This document shows, one piece after another, positions 1 to 9,484 of a stretch of 50,310 nucleotides of DNA. Origin of the DNA: CAZTTH01 sp964615975 (lineage in GTDB: Bacteria > Verrucomicrobiota > Lentisphaeria > JABSQK01 > JAJFLO01); assembly GCA_964615975.1 (NCBI GenBank), contig CAZTTH010000025.1, positions 1 through 50,310 on the forward strand, given 5' to 3'. Position 1 is the first letter of the stretch. Each line of letters opens with the position of its first letter. Made by a program: the position numbers and the translations under genes. A model generated the notes under the pieces. The model did no database searches and had not been told where the DNA came from. It saw nothing but the letters and a program-made list of their open reading frames with translations.

Positions 1-3
1 AAA

Positions 4-235
4 TTTTAGGCTCTGTTTCCTCTGTGCTCTCTTGTTCAATAATGATTAAGAATTTAAACAAGAGGTCACGGAGGCAATAGAGAGAGGAAAACCATTTAAT
101 TTTTGGCTCTGTTTCCTCTGTGCTCTCTTGTTCAAAAAAAGACTAAGAATTAAACAGGAGGTCGCGGTGATAACAGAGAGGGGAAAAGCATTAAAATTTA
201 TTCTTTGTTCTCTCTGCGCACTCTTGTAGAAAAAT
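4..235. repeat. Imperfect tandem repeat, about 96-bp unit
   Basis: The motif GGCTCTGTTTCCTCTGTGCT begins at 9 and again at 105, and a degenerate third copy begins near 201, giving a period of about 96 bp. Each full unit also contains a partial reverse complement of its own left half (AACAAGAGGTCACGG... followed by AGAGAGGAAAA), so every unit can fold into a long imperfect hairpin. The array may start before the window. CTCTGTG-rich intergenic repeats of this type are common in environmental genomes. No gene is supported here; the minus-strand open frame across it only reads through the repeat. Confidence 0.8.
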
Positions 236-263
236 ATAAATTGCATGTTCTTATGGGAATAAA

Positions 264-1600
264 ATGATTGTTACAGGAAGTAAGCTGACCAAAACCTTCA
301 AGGATTTTTGGGGCAGACCCAAAGCCCTGGCGCTCCAGGAAGTTGATCTTGAGATCCGGGAAGGAACCATATTCGGGCTATTGGGCCCGAATGGCGCCGG
401 CAAATCGACCTTGATCAAATTGATTCTCGGCCATCTCTATCCCACCCGCGGTTTGATCGCGGTTTTTGGCAAAAGTCCCCGCGATGTCGAAGTGAAATCG
501 CGAATGGGTTATTTGCCGGAACGGTCGTATTTCTATAAAAATCTGACCGCCATGGAAACCCTGTCCTACTTCGGCGCGATACTCAATCTCAGCAAGGGAC
601 AAATCGCCGACCGCAGCCGCCAGCTTCTCGACATGGTGGGATTGGATGCCGCGCGCCACCGTTTGATCGGGGAATTTTCGCATGGCATGAGCCGCCGCAT
701 GGGATTGGCGCAGGCATTGTTGAATGATCCCGATTTTCTCATTCTGGACGAGCCTACCGCCGGTCTGGACCCGATCGGCTGTCGAGAAGTGAAAGATTTG
801 ATTGTCACCCTGGGCAGGCGCGGCAAAACCATTTTGCTCACCAGCCATTTGCTCGCCGATGTGGAGGATGTATGCGATGAAATTCAGCTCCTTTATGGGG
901 GCATTACTCAGGCGCGGGGCTCGATCGCGTCCTTGTTGGAAAACAGCCAGAAGACGATTTTGGAATTTCCCAAGGTCAGCGCCACAATGTTGCGCCAGGT
1001 CAAGGAATTGCTTGCCCGCGAAACGCCTGTGGATAAAATCCGCGAAGGTTCTCCCAAGGAATCACTGGAAAGTTATTTTCTAAAAAAAGTGGCGGAGAGT
1101 TCCGCGAAAATTCACAATATCTCGGGGGCCAGGATCGGCGCCGGGGTTGCCNNNNNNNNNNNNNNNNNNNNNNNNNNNNNNNNNNNNNNNNNNNNNNNNN
1201 NNNNNNNNNNNNNNNNNNNNNNNNNNNNNNNNNNNNNNNNNNNNNNNNNNNGAGTTCCGCGAAAATTCACAATATCTCGGGGGCCAGGATCGGCGCCGGG
1301 GTTGCCACATACTTGCAGGACAAGGATTACCAGTCACGAATCTCAGGGGATCAAACCGCCGCGCCCGCCCCGGCGGCACCCTCATCATTGACTCATGTCG
1401 ATCATGACCGGCTGGCCGCGCTTGAAGCAGCACCGACAAAACCTCTGGATGCCCCCGTCGTTGTCAAACCTCCCGAAGTCGATCAAAGCGCGTTGCAACA
1501 GCTCAGTGTCACGCCGTCAACCGCACCGGTCACAAGTCCGGTGGAAAAGCCGGTCGATACCAAATTACTCGATGAACTGGCAAAGAAAAAAAAATCGTGA
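264..1600 (+). CDS. ABC transporter ATP-binding protein with a long Pro/Ala-rich tail (interrupted by an artefactual gap)
   Basis: Cytoplasmic ATPase of an ABC-2 type exporter. The Walker A motif GPNGAGKST is at residues 41-49, the signature region reads FSHGMSRRMGLAQALL, Walker B is DFLILDEPTAGLDP and the switch His is in LLTSHLLADVE. As given, 100 Ns at 1152-1251 break the frame, but the 55 bases before the gap (1097-1151) are repeated exactly after it (1252-1306). Collapsing that overlap gives one open frame of 393 residues that continues ...GAGVATYLQDKDYQ... to the stop at 1598-1600. The roughly 95-residue C-terminal tail is rich in Pro, Ala and Val and ends in a Lys run, which is unusual for this family. 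The permease and a membrane-anchored helical protein follow on the same strand. The substrate is unknown. Confidence 0.88.
1152..1251. other. Assembly gap (100 N), probable unmerged 55-bp overlap
   Basis: There are exactly 100 N. Positions 1097-1151 and 1252-1306 are identical over 55 bases, and joining them keeps the reading frame of the ABC ATPase. The most economical reading is a scaffolding artefact with no missing sequence. Confidence 0.9.
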
Positions 1601-1870
1601 TCAGCTGAGGATGCGATCGGGAGTGCAGGAGAAAATATATTCTCTACCTGTTGAGCGTCCTATGAAGTTCAAACTTATGTTTGCTGAGAGTTGAACCTGG
1701 CATGAAGAGCCACATAAAAGTTGAACTCCAAAAACTTTCGACTTCAGAGATGACACACAACAGATACTTAATTTCGACGGCGGGGGAAGCGCCTGTCTCC
1801 AATCAATACCCCTGCTCTTAAGGAAGAGAAAACCAATAACTAACTTTTGATTTTGATACGCTCGGTGACC
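1601..1870. other. Intergenic, no gene seen
   Basis: This 270-base stretch lies between the ATPase and permease genes. Several short frames occur, but none has a recognisable product. I see no clear terminator. A purine-rich AAGGAAGAG at about 1820 lies too far from the ATG at 1871 to be its ribosome site. Confidence 0.5.
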
Positions 1871-3223
1871 ATGCATTACAATACTAATCGCAATCTCCTG
1901 ACCATTGCCCGGCTGACAATCAAATTGTCGTGGCGAAACGGCATGCTTGCGGGTATGATTCTCTTTACCAGCGGCGCCGCGGCAATCATTTTTTTCGCTT
2001 CTTCAAGCGATAAGACCTTGATCAATGAGCTGCAACTGCGTTTTCAATACAGTTATGTGCTGGCATACAATCTGTTGACCTTCATCACCATCGCCATTGC
2101 CTGTTTTACCATCCGCTCACAAATCGATGACAAACAAATGCATCTGCTGACCTCACTGCCGCTCAAGCGACGGGATATCTGGCTCGGTACCTGGCTCGGT
2201 TTAACCGTCATTATCGCCCTTGTGGAATTGACCTTGATCGCAGCGCTGATCCTGTGTTCATGGTGGCACGCCCGCCAATACACCGCGGAAGAACGGCAGC
2301 ACGCCTGGGAATATTATGCCGTCGCCAAGCGGGAATGCCTTCCCCTCCACCCTGACTACAAGGAATTAACCCGCCGCCAGATCGCTGCCCTTGTCGAGCG
2401 CCAGGAGCTCGATCCCGCCGCTCTCGGAAAAGAGACCTGGCAGGGGATCTATCTGAAACTCCGCCGCGAAGCCCAGCAGATTCCTGCCCAGGGAGAAAAA
2501 ACCTGGCAGTTCGACTTGGGGAAAAAGCCGGCACACGGTCAGTACCTCGAATTAAAATATCGCTTTTATTCCGAGAAACGCCGCGTGCAAATCACCGGGA
2601 ACTGGACCATCGGCGCCCCGGGTAAAAAGGAATTTTATTCCCAGGATATCGAAGCCTATCCCTACGACTATAACCAGATAAAAATTCCCCTGGCGCAAAT
2701 TCCGGATTCAGGTCAATTCAATGTGACGTTCAAAGGCAACCACGATGCCGAGATCATCTTTGGCGCGCGCACCGGTTTAAAGATTTATTATCTCGACAGT
2801 CCCTGGTTTATGAATCTCATCAAAGCCGCTGGCGCGCAGCTCCTGCACCTGGCGGTGGTGATCGGCGTCGGCCTCGCCACCGGAATCGCGTTCACCTTTC
2901 CGGTGGCCTCATTCTGTTCGATCGTGCTTTATCTTTTATCCCTGATGACGGGGTTCTTTACCGATGTGATCGCCGACCTGACCGAAGCCTACAGAATCGA
3001 CACCATTGATCGCTTTTCCGTTTTGATTCTCAATCTCGGCATGGGATTGGTGCGCGGGTTGCAGCCTCCAGACCTGATTGCCTCACTGTCATCAGCAATC
3101 GCGATACCGCTAGGCCCCCTGCTGCATTCCTGGCTGCCGGCGCTGCTGCTTTATGGCGCCGTCACCTGGCTGGCGGGTATCTGGATGCTGCGCGAGAAGG
3201 AATTGGATAAGATCCTGACTTGA
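1871..3223 (+). CDS. ABC-2 type transporter permease
   Basis: A membrane subunit that would partner the upstream ATPase. It has hydrophobic segments near the N terminus (LAGMILFTSGAAAIIFF, YVLAYNLLTFITIAIACF, WLGLTVIIALVELTLIAALIL). A soluble extracytoplasmic stretch of about 170 residues with beta-rich character follows, then a second membrane block from LLHLAVVIGVGLATGIAF to the end. The cytoplasmic loop LLTSLPLKRRDIWLGTWLG is typical of ABC-2 permeases. I chose the ATG at 1871 (450 aa). A TTG at 1847 is also in frame, and neither has a good Shine-Dalgarno sequence. The next gene starts 9 bases after the stop, so the two are probably cotranscribed. The large loop inserted between the membrane blocks is unusual and could bind the exported substrate. 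Confidence 0.75.
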   Translation: MHYNTNRNLLTIARLTIKLSWRNGMLAGMILFTSGAAAIIFFASSSDKTLINELQLRFQYSYVLAYNLLTFITIAIACFTIRSQIDDKQMHLLTSLPLKRRDIWLGTWLGLTVIIALVELTLIAALILCSWWHARQYTAEERQHAWEYYAVAKRECLPLHPDYKELTRRQIAALVERQELDPAALGKETWQGIYLKLRREAQQIPAQGEKTWQFDLGKKPAHGQYLELKYRFYSEKRRVQITGNWTIGAPGKKEFYSQDIEAYPYDYNQIKIPLAQIPDSGQFNVTFKGNHDAEIIFGARTGLKIYYLDSPWFMNLIKAAGAQLLHLAVVIGVGLATGIAFTFPVASFCSIVLYLLSLMTGFFTDVIADLTEAYRIDTIDRFSVLILNLGMGLVRGLQPPDLIASLSSAIAIPLGPLLHSWLPALLLYGAVTWLAGIWMLREKELDKILT

Positions 3224-3232
3224 GGACCAATT

Positions 3233-4822
3233 ATGAAGTTAAAACCCATTATTTTAATTGCTGTTTTTGTCCTCTGTCTGGGATTGCTGGCGCTGGTCAC
3301 CGAACGCCTGCATGAGCTGCAAAAGACTTACAGCCTCAACCGGCTGGTCATCAATCCTGATGTGCCGCCGTCGCTGGCATTGACCACCTTCGCCCTCGGC
3401 CCCTTACGCGCCCTGGTGGTCGATGCCTTGTGGTGGCGCGCCATTGATCAACAGGACAAGGGCGAATATTTCGATGCCTTGCAATTGGCCGACTGGATTA
3501 CCAAACTGCAGCCGACATTCGCCTCAGTCTGGTCCTTTCTCGGATGGAATATGGCCTACAATATTTCGCATGATTTTCGCGATCCGCAGGAACGCTGGAA
3601 ATGGATCGTACAAGCGATCTCGCTGTTGCGCGACAAGGGGCTGGTCTACAATCCTGACAACACCATTATCCGCCATGAACTGGCGCGCATTTTCTATGAT
3701 CGCATCGGGAGCCGTGTCGACCCGGATACCATCTACTTCAAAAACCAGTGGGCATTCCTGATGATGGAATATTTTGTTCTCGGCGTCCGGGAAGAAATCG
3801 ATATGCTGCTGGCGGCGGCATCGACATTGGAGGAATTGAAACAACGCCCCCAGGTCGCCGCCACTGTCGATCAAGCTGCCAGACACGGCATCGATCTCTA
3901 TGCATCCCCAGCCGCGGTGACCGCCTACCTCAATCTCGGCAATACCGTTGATGACCCGCGCCTGCGACCGGGACTGAAGGAAATCCAATTGTACTTTCGC
4001 CGCCATCGAATTGAAACGGAACTCAAGCTCAATCTCCAGCGCGTGGCCTTCATTGACCGGGAATATGGTCCGCTCGACTGGCGCCTCCATCAGGCTCATG
4101 CCATCTATTGGGCGGCGGAAGAACATTACGAAGATTTTTTGCAATCCGGCGTCAATTACTCCAAAGTCGTTAAACAGTGCATGAAGGATTCGTTTTACGA
4201 GGGACGATTGTTTTACGATGCCAAACGCAATACCATCACCCGCACCAACAATCTCGAGATCATTGGCAAAATCCATGATTATATGGAATACCTCCTTGAG
4301 CATTCATACAGCCAGCAAGCCGATGAGGATCACAAAGCCTTTTTGGAAAACGCGGTGACGGTGCTTTATTGCTATAACCGTGATGCCGACGCACGCGAGC
4401 TCTACCATCATTATGTTGAGGATTATGGCGGCGGGGAGGAGCTGGATTATGAAACCTTCGTGGTGAACAGCATGGAACGCACCTTGTCGACAGGCATAAA
4501 AAGCGCCGGCGCGGTGATCGAAGCAGCCCTTTATCAAAGCTATCGCTGGCTCGATATTGGGGTGTACGATCCCGCCAACGGGTATTATCATCTGGCGCAA
4601 ACCCTGTGGCGTCGACATCAGGAAAAACATCGGAACTTCCCCGCGCTGCAACTGCCGCCGTTCGCCGCTATCGCCGAATCGGCAAAGCAGTCATTTATCC
4701 AATCCGCTTCGATCTCCGCAGCGGAATTCAAACAAAAATCAGAGGAATTCCAGCACCGTTCAGGCGAACGAATCAATACCGGCACGTTATACAAAAAAAG
4801 TTCTCACCACCATCACCATTAA
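3233..4822 (+). CDS. Membrane-anchored TPR-like helical protein of the ABC operon, poly-His C terminus
   Basis: Protein of 529 residues starting with a single membrane anchor (KPIILIAVFVLCLGLLALVT), so the rest is probably periplasmic. The body is helical and looks like degenerate tetratricopeptide repeats (for example YFDALQLADWITKLQPTFASVWSFLGWNMAYN), a fold used for protein-protein contact. It starts 9 bases after the permease, which ties it to that transporter, perhaps as an accessory or substrate-adaptor subunit. I recognise no enzyme motif. It ends in Ser-Ser followed by five consecutive His residues just before the stop, which is curious for a native protein and could bind metal. The function is an inference from context only. 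Confidence 0.65.
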   Translation: MKLKPIILIAVFVLCLGLLALVTERLHELQKTYSLNRLVINPDVPPSLALTTFALGPLRALVVDALWWRAIDQQDKGEYFDALQLADWITKLQPTFASVWSFLGWNMAYNISHDFRDPQERWKWIVQAISLLRDKGLVYNPDNTIIRHELARIFYDRIGSRVDPDTIYFKNQWAFLMMEYFVLGVREEIDMLLAAASTLEELKQRPQVAATVDQAARHGIDLYASPAAVTAYLNLGNTVDDPRLRPGLKEIQLYFRRHRIETELKLNLQRVAFIDREYGPLDWRLHQAHAIYWAAEEHYEDFLQSGVNYSKVVKQCMKDSFYEGRLFYDAKRNTITRTNNLEIIGKIHDYMEYLLEHSYSQQADEDHKAFLENAVTVLYCYNRDADARELYHHYVEDYGGGEELDYETFVVNSMERTLSTGIKSAGAVIEAALYQSYRWLDIGVYDPANGYYHLAQTLWRRHQEKHRNFPALQLPPFAAIAESAKQSFIQSASISAAEFKQKSEEFQHRSGERINTGTLYKKSSHHHHH

Positions 4823-4984
4823 GCCGGAGGGATGATGATATGCCCATCATCGTCATGATCGACTCAAGATCAGATTGCCGTGATGGATTGAGCGGATACA
4901 ACAATTTTTTCAAGACCATAATTATCTCTCCTCAAACCGGCAGGATGAGGATCCAGTGTTACTCCTCCACGGCATTGAAATCAA

Positions 4985-7900
4985 TTAATAGGTGCCGTGC
5001 CAGCGGGCAGAAAATTCCTCGATGATGGTGAAGACCGCGGGAATGAGGATGAGCACCACCAGCACCGAAATCAGAGTTCCAACTCCCAGCGAGATCGCCA
5101 TCGGCACCAGGAAAAGCGCCTGGATAGAGGTCTCGAAAATCATCGGCGCCAGGCCGAGAAAGGTGGTGATTGCGGTCAACAGTATGGGCCGGAAACGGCG
5201 GATGGCGGACAGGGTGGTAGCTTGATCAGCGGGACAACCGGATTCCAGATAGCGGTTGCGCGTTATCGCCAACACGAACCCGCCATTCACCACCATGCCG
5301 CACACCGCGATCATGCCAAAGACACTGAAGATACTGAGGTCGAATCCCATCAGAATATGACCGACCACCGCGCCGGCCAGACTCCAGGGAATGGTTAAAA
5401 GCACGATGACCGCCTGAAGATAACTGCGCAGGAGAGCGGCCATAAGGGCGAAGGTGACTAAAAGCGCCGCGACCAACCCGATCGAGAGCTCCCGCATCGC
5501 TTCACGCTGATCCCGTTGTTCACCCTCAAAGGTATGGCGCAAGCCGGGATATTGGGCGAGGATCCCCGGCAATTCATTCTGAGAAAAGGAGGCTAATATC
5601 TTGTTGCCATTATTCACCCCGGGAATCACATTCGCGGTGACATTGAGGACGCGGCCGCCGTCCACCCGTTCGATGCGCACCGGGGCGCTGGCCGCGGTGA
5701 TCCGCGCCGCCTGAGCCAGGGGTATTTCTCCGCCGTTGGGAGCATGGATGAGCAGACTCTCCAAACCACTCAGGGATTGACGATCCTTTTGCGGCAGCTT
5801 CACCATCACCCTTAATTCGTCGCGGTCGCGGGGTTGACGCAAGGCTTCAGCGCCATGGAAAGAATGGCGGATTTGCTGCCCCAGCTCACGCGCGGTTATA
5901 CCCATGCTGCGTCCTTCCGGTTTGATCTCAAAATTGAATTGCGGCATTTCCCGGCCAAATCCCTTGCGCACATCCTTCACCCCTTGATAGCGGCCAATCG
6001 CGGCGGCCACATCGCCGGCGGCAGCGCGCAGGATATCGATTTCCGGATGAGCGAGCTGGATGAAGATTTCGGCTTCACCGCCCGGCCCGATGAGAAAATC
6101 GAAAAACAATGATTCGATATCCGGAATGACGCCGATCTGATCGCGCCACAAATCGCTGAATCCCGCGCCGGTGATGAGGCGCTGCTTTTGGGGCACCAGG
6201 GTCACCGCCACCTCGGCCTTGTTGCTGGCGCCTTCGGCGACTTCAGTGAAAATACCGACCGCGATGTTTTCCTCATTGGTCAACTTCAACGCCCGGCGCG
6301 CGGCGGCCTCGATCTCAAAGGCGACGGCGCGCGTCCGGCTTACCGGAGTTCCGGACGGCAATTCGATTTCCGCTTGGATAAAATCGGCTTCAATCGTCGG
6401 GCGGAAGGCAAAATTGATGCGGCCGCTGACGCAATACGTGATGGTAATCACCAGCGCAATCATGAAAACCAACACCGTGATATAGCGATTGCGAATGGCC
6501 AGCGCCAGCAACGGCTGATAGAGTCGTTCCAGTAACCGATCGAGCCCCAAACGCAAAACGCTTTGAGCGCGGGTGATGGGAGAGAACAGGCTGGTCTTGG
6601 GGGTTGTCTTGACCGAGGCGGCCATGTGGGCGGGCAGGATGAAAAGACATTCAACCAATGACACGGTGAATACCGCGATGACGACCGCAGGCAATACCTG
6701 AAAAAATCGCCCGCTTTCGCCAGGAACAAATAATAATGGCAGAAAGGCGATGATATTGGTGGAAACCGCGAAGAGTATCGGCACCGTCATTTCCCTGACC
6801 CCGGCGACCGCGGCAGCGCGGCGCGACATGCCCTGCGAGTATTTATGAAAAATATTCTCGCCGACGACAATGGCATCATCGACGACGATTCCCAGGGTGA
6901 TGATAAAGCCAAATAACGAAATCATATTGATGCTGGAATTCATTAATGGCAACAGGGTCAACGACCCGATGATCGAGACCGGAATCCCGATGGCGGTCCA
7001 AAACGCGACCCGCAATTCGAGGAAAATACCCAGGGCCAGCAACACCAGAATCAAACCTGCGGCGCCGTTATACAAGAGCAATTCCAAGCGTTCGCGATAA
7101 AACTCGGATCGATCCCGCGACAAAGTGATCGCCACCGAGTCGGGCAATTGGGATTGTTGACGTTCTATAAACCGGCGCACCACCTTGGCCACTTTCAACG
7201 GCGATTGGTTTTCGGCACTGTAGACATTCAGAAAAACCGCGCGCTGGCCGTTGAAGTAGGCTTCTCTTTCACTTTCTTCGAAGCTGTCACTGACTGTCGC
7301 GATATCGGACAGACGCACCTTCGCACCACTGGCGGTGCTGATGACGGGAATATCCGCGAACTGACTGGCATAATCGCGGCGTTCGGTGGTTTTGAGCAGG
7401 ATCTCACCGCCCGCCGTGCGCAAGGTCCCGGCAGGCACATCAAGAGCTGACGCCTGAATGGCGCGGGCGACATCTTCGAGGGTCAAGCCCAACGCGCGCA
7501 GTTGGGTCTGCGGCACTTCAATATGGATTTCCGGCCGCCGCGCGCCACGAATTTCTACCAGCGCGATTTCCGATTCAGCCAGCAGGCCATCTTCAATCTG
7601 ACGGGCAAAATTGATCAGCGTTCGTTCACTCAAATCGCCATGAATCGCGATACTCATGACGCTGCGCCGGCCACGATCGAGAAGCGCAATCACCGGCGGC
7701 TCAACATCGTTGGGAAACAAACTGATCCGTTGCACCGCAGCCGTGACATCCTGAAGGGCGCGATTGCGATCGAATCCGGGCATGACCTCAATGGTAACGG
7801 TTGCCCGGCCCTCCTGGGCGATGGATTCAAGACGGCGCACCAGTTCAAGGCCGCGAACTTCAGATTCGATCGGGAGAATGACCGACCGTTCCATTTCTTC

Positions 7901-8146
7901 CGGACTGGCGCCGCGGTATTCCATTTCGATTTGCACGATGTCGAGCGCGAAGGTGGGGAACACTTCCTGTTTGATCTGTTTGGCGACTGCCAGACCGGTG
8001 ATGACGATGGCAGCCATCAACAGGTTGGCGGCGACATGATTGCAGGCGAACCATGCCAGGATTCCACGATTTTCTTCCTCTGTCGGCGGTTGTTTCACCG
8101 CGTCACCGGTGGTGTCGGGTTGATTCACGTTTCTATTTTCCTTCAT
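4985..8146 (-). CDS. RND efflux transporter, HAE1/AcrB-like inner-membrane pump
   Basis: Protein of 1053 residues, the usual length for the family. It drives proton-coupled export of drugs or other amphiphiles across the envelope, together with the adaptor and outer-membrane channel encoded just upstream. The N-terminal segment GILAWFACNHVAANLLMAAIVI is the first transmembrane helix. The helix-4 motif GIVVDDAIVVGENIF carries the paired Asp residues of the proton relay. Two homologous halves, each with a large periplasmic loop and six predicted helices, are visible. It is the last gene of a three-gene minus-strand operon, and 144 bases separate it from the adaptor stop. It converges on the ABC exporter operon, with 162 bases between the stops. 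The substrate cannot be told from sequence. Confidence 0.92.
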   Translation of the reverse strand: MKENRNVNQPDTTGDAVKQPPTEEENRGILAWFACNHVAANLLMAAIVITGLAVAKQIKQEVFPTFALDIVQIEMEYRGASPEEMERSVILPIESEVRGLELVRRLESIAQEGRATVTIEVMPGFDRNRALQDVTAAVQRISLFPNDVEPPVIALLDRGRRSVMSIAIHGDLSERTLINFARQIEDGLLAESEIALVEIRGARRPEIHIEVPQTQLRALGLTLEDVARAIQASALDVPAGTLRTAGGEILLKTTERRDYASQFADIPVISTASGAKVRLSDIATVSDSFEESEREAYFNGQRAVFLNVYSAENQSPLKVAKVVRRFIERQQSQLPDSVAITLSRDRSEFYRERLELLLYNGAAGLILVLLALGIFLELRVAFWTAIGIPVSIIGSLTLLPLMNSSINMISLFGFIITLGIVVDDAIVVGENIFHKYSQGMSRRAAAVAGVREMTVPILFAVSTNIIAFLPLLFVPGESGRFFQVLPAVVIAVFTVSLVECLFILPAHMAASVKTTPKTSLFSPITRAQSVLRLGLDRLLERLYQPLLALAIRNRYITVLVFMIALVITITYCVSGRINFAFRPTIEADFIQAEIELPSGTPVSRTRAVAFEIEAAARRALKLTNEENIAVGIFTEVAEGASNKAEVAVTLVPQKQRLITGAGFSDLWRDQIGVIPDIESLFFDFLIGPGGEAEIFIQLAHPEIDILRAAAGDVAAAIGRYQGVKDVRKGFGREMPQFNFEIKPEGRSMGITARELGQQIRHSFHGAEALRQPRDRDELRVMVKLPQKDRQSLSGLESLLIHAPNGGEIPLAQAARITAASAPVRIERVDGGRVLNVTANVIPGVNNGNKILASFSQNELPGILAQYPGLRHTFEGEQRDQREAMRELSIGLVAALLVTFALMAALLRSYLQAVIVLLTIPWSLAGAVVGHILMGFDLSIFSVFGMIAVCGMVVNGGFVLAITRNRYLESGCPADQATTLSAIRRFRPILLTAITTFLGLAPMIFETSIQALFLVPMAISLGVGTLISVLVVLILIPAVFTIIEEFSARWHGTY

Positions 8147-8290
8147 TAAATTTCTTGAATCGAGAAATTTTATCTCATTATAATGACGGGTATAACCAGG
8201 TGCGCTATACCCTTGATACGCAAGACATCGTTGCCACAGGTTCTGGAGTTGCGCCTGAGCTCATGGTTTTTCCGGGAGATGATGGAGCGG

Positions 8291-9484
8291 TTATTCATTG
8301 CCGTTTTCCGGAAGCAGTTGCGGCGCCACCTTCATCCCTGGCAAAACCGATTTCAGATCGCTGACAATCAATTGATCATGGGGTTCGACGGCACTGGCGA
8401 TCAGGACCATATCCTCCAGCATCCAGAGAATTTCGGCCGCAAGGATGCGCAAAGTATTGTCCGCGCCGACAACCCAAATCCGATTGCCTTCACGCAGCGC
8501 CGCGCGGGGAATGGCAATGGCATCGGCAATCGTCCCGGCGGCGATTTCGACGCGCGCGTAATTTCCCAACAATAACGGCAGTTTATGCCTCTCATGGGTC
8601 TTGAAACCCAAAGGATCCATTACCCGGACCACAACCCGCGCCATCCGGCTATCCGTTTCCAAGTCGGCCAGCATCCGCAGCACTTTACCTTCCCAGCGGG
8701 CGCGCTGGCCGCCGCCGATGTCGAGGGTTACCATCGCGTCAGCCCCGGGACGATCAGCGTGCGGAAACTCGATGTGGTTGAGATCGGCAAATGGGATGGT
8801 CGTCTGCACCCAGAATTCATCAGCGCCAACCAAGGTGCAGAGATGATCTCCAGTATTCACCAACTGCCCCACCTCCACCGCTTCATTCAGGACGATGGCA
8901 TTAAACGGAGAGGTAATGGCAGTCCGCGATAAGGCCAACTCCGCTTTCGCGATTTGCTGCATGGCTTTCTCCACCATGGCTTCCGCCCGGCGCAAATGCG
9001 GCTCGCGCAAAACCAGCGCCCGATTGACGTCTTCCGTCACCAGGTCGCGTTTCAACTCATCCCACTCATGCGCGGCGACCACCTGCCGCCCTTTTTCCAC
9101 TTCCAATTCGAAACTGGCTTCTTCAAGCGCGGTTTTACGCTCGGCAAGATCGAGTTCGTAATCAGCGCGATCGATGATGATTACTTCTTCCCCCGCGGAC
9201 AGATAACCGCCGACATGGAGGGCGTCATGCTGGGTGATAATCCGGCCGCTCACCTGGGATTTCAGGATCACGGTGCGCGCCGGAATCACCTGTCCATAGA
9301 CGGTGATGTTGACTCGTTGCGATCTGGGCGTGACACGGATTGTCTGGACAATACGCGCCGTTCTCGGCTCTTCTCCGGGCTGTATCCTGGGCGCTGTTTT
9401 TAATAAGTAATCACAGACCCAGAAACCGGCTCCCAACACCACGATGACCAGGATGATTTTAACGATAATGCGGAATTTATTCAT
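8291..9484 (-). CDS. RND efflux periplasmic adaptor (membrane fusion protein)
   Basis: Protein of 397 residues. One N-terminal membrane anchor (IIVKIILVIVVLGAGFWVCDYLL) is followed by a barrel-sandwich (lipoyl-like) half ILKSQVSGRIITQHDALHVGGYL. A charged alpha-helical hairpin comes next (DYELDLAERKTALEEASFELEVEKGRQ... to KAMQQIAKAELALSRT), with the second lipoyl half ITSPFNAIVLNEAVEVGQLV after it and beta-barrel domains at the end. It bridges the pump to the outer-membrane channel. Its ATG overlaps the stop of the upstream channel gene by four bases (ATGA, 9481-9484), indicating translational coupling. Confidence 0.9.
   Translation of the reverse strand: MNKFRIIVKIILVIVVLGAGFWVCDYLLKTAPRIQPGEEPRTARIVQTIRVTPRSQRVNITVYGQVIPARTVILKSQVSGRIITQHDALHVGGYLSAGEEVIIIDRADYELDLAERKTALEEASFELEVEKGRQVVAAHEWDELKRDLVTEDVNRALVLREPHLRRAEAMVEKAMQQIAKAELALSRTAITSPFNAIVLNEAVEVGQLVNTGDHLCTLVGADEFWVQTTIPFADLNHIEFPHADRPGADAMVTLDIGGGQRARWEGKVLRMLADLETDSRMARVVVRVMDPLGFKTHERHKLPLLLGNYARVEIAAGTIADAIAIPRAALREGNRIWVVGADNTLRILAAEILWMLEDMVLIASAVEPHDQLIVSDLKSVLPGMKVAPQLLPENGNE

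Noticed and set aside
46..246. 66-residue minus-strand open frame
   Set aside because: It only reads through the tandem repeat units (the same peptide appears twice) and has no protein features.
378..848. 156-residue minus-strand frame inside the ABC ATPase
   Set aside because: It lies wholly antisense to strong Walker A/B motifs; a shadow of biased codons.
3524..4303. 259-residue minus-strand frame in the TPR-like gene
   Set aside because: Long but antisense to a coherent helical protein with a signal anchor; no recognisable domain.
4829..4851. Terminator between the ABC and RND operons
   Set aside because: GATGATG/CATCATC can pair over 7 bases, but the stem is AT-rich and no T-run follows on either strand.
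7502..8149. 215-residue plus-strand frame over the RND pump
   Set aside because: Antisense to conserved RND sequence; no independent support.
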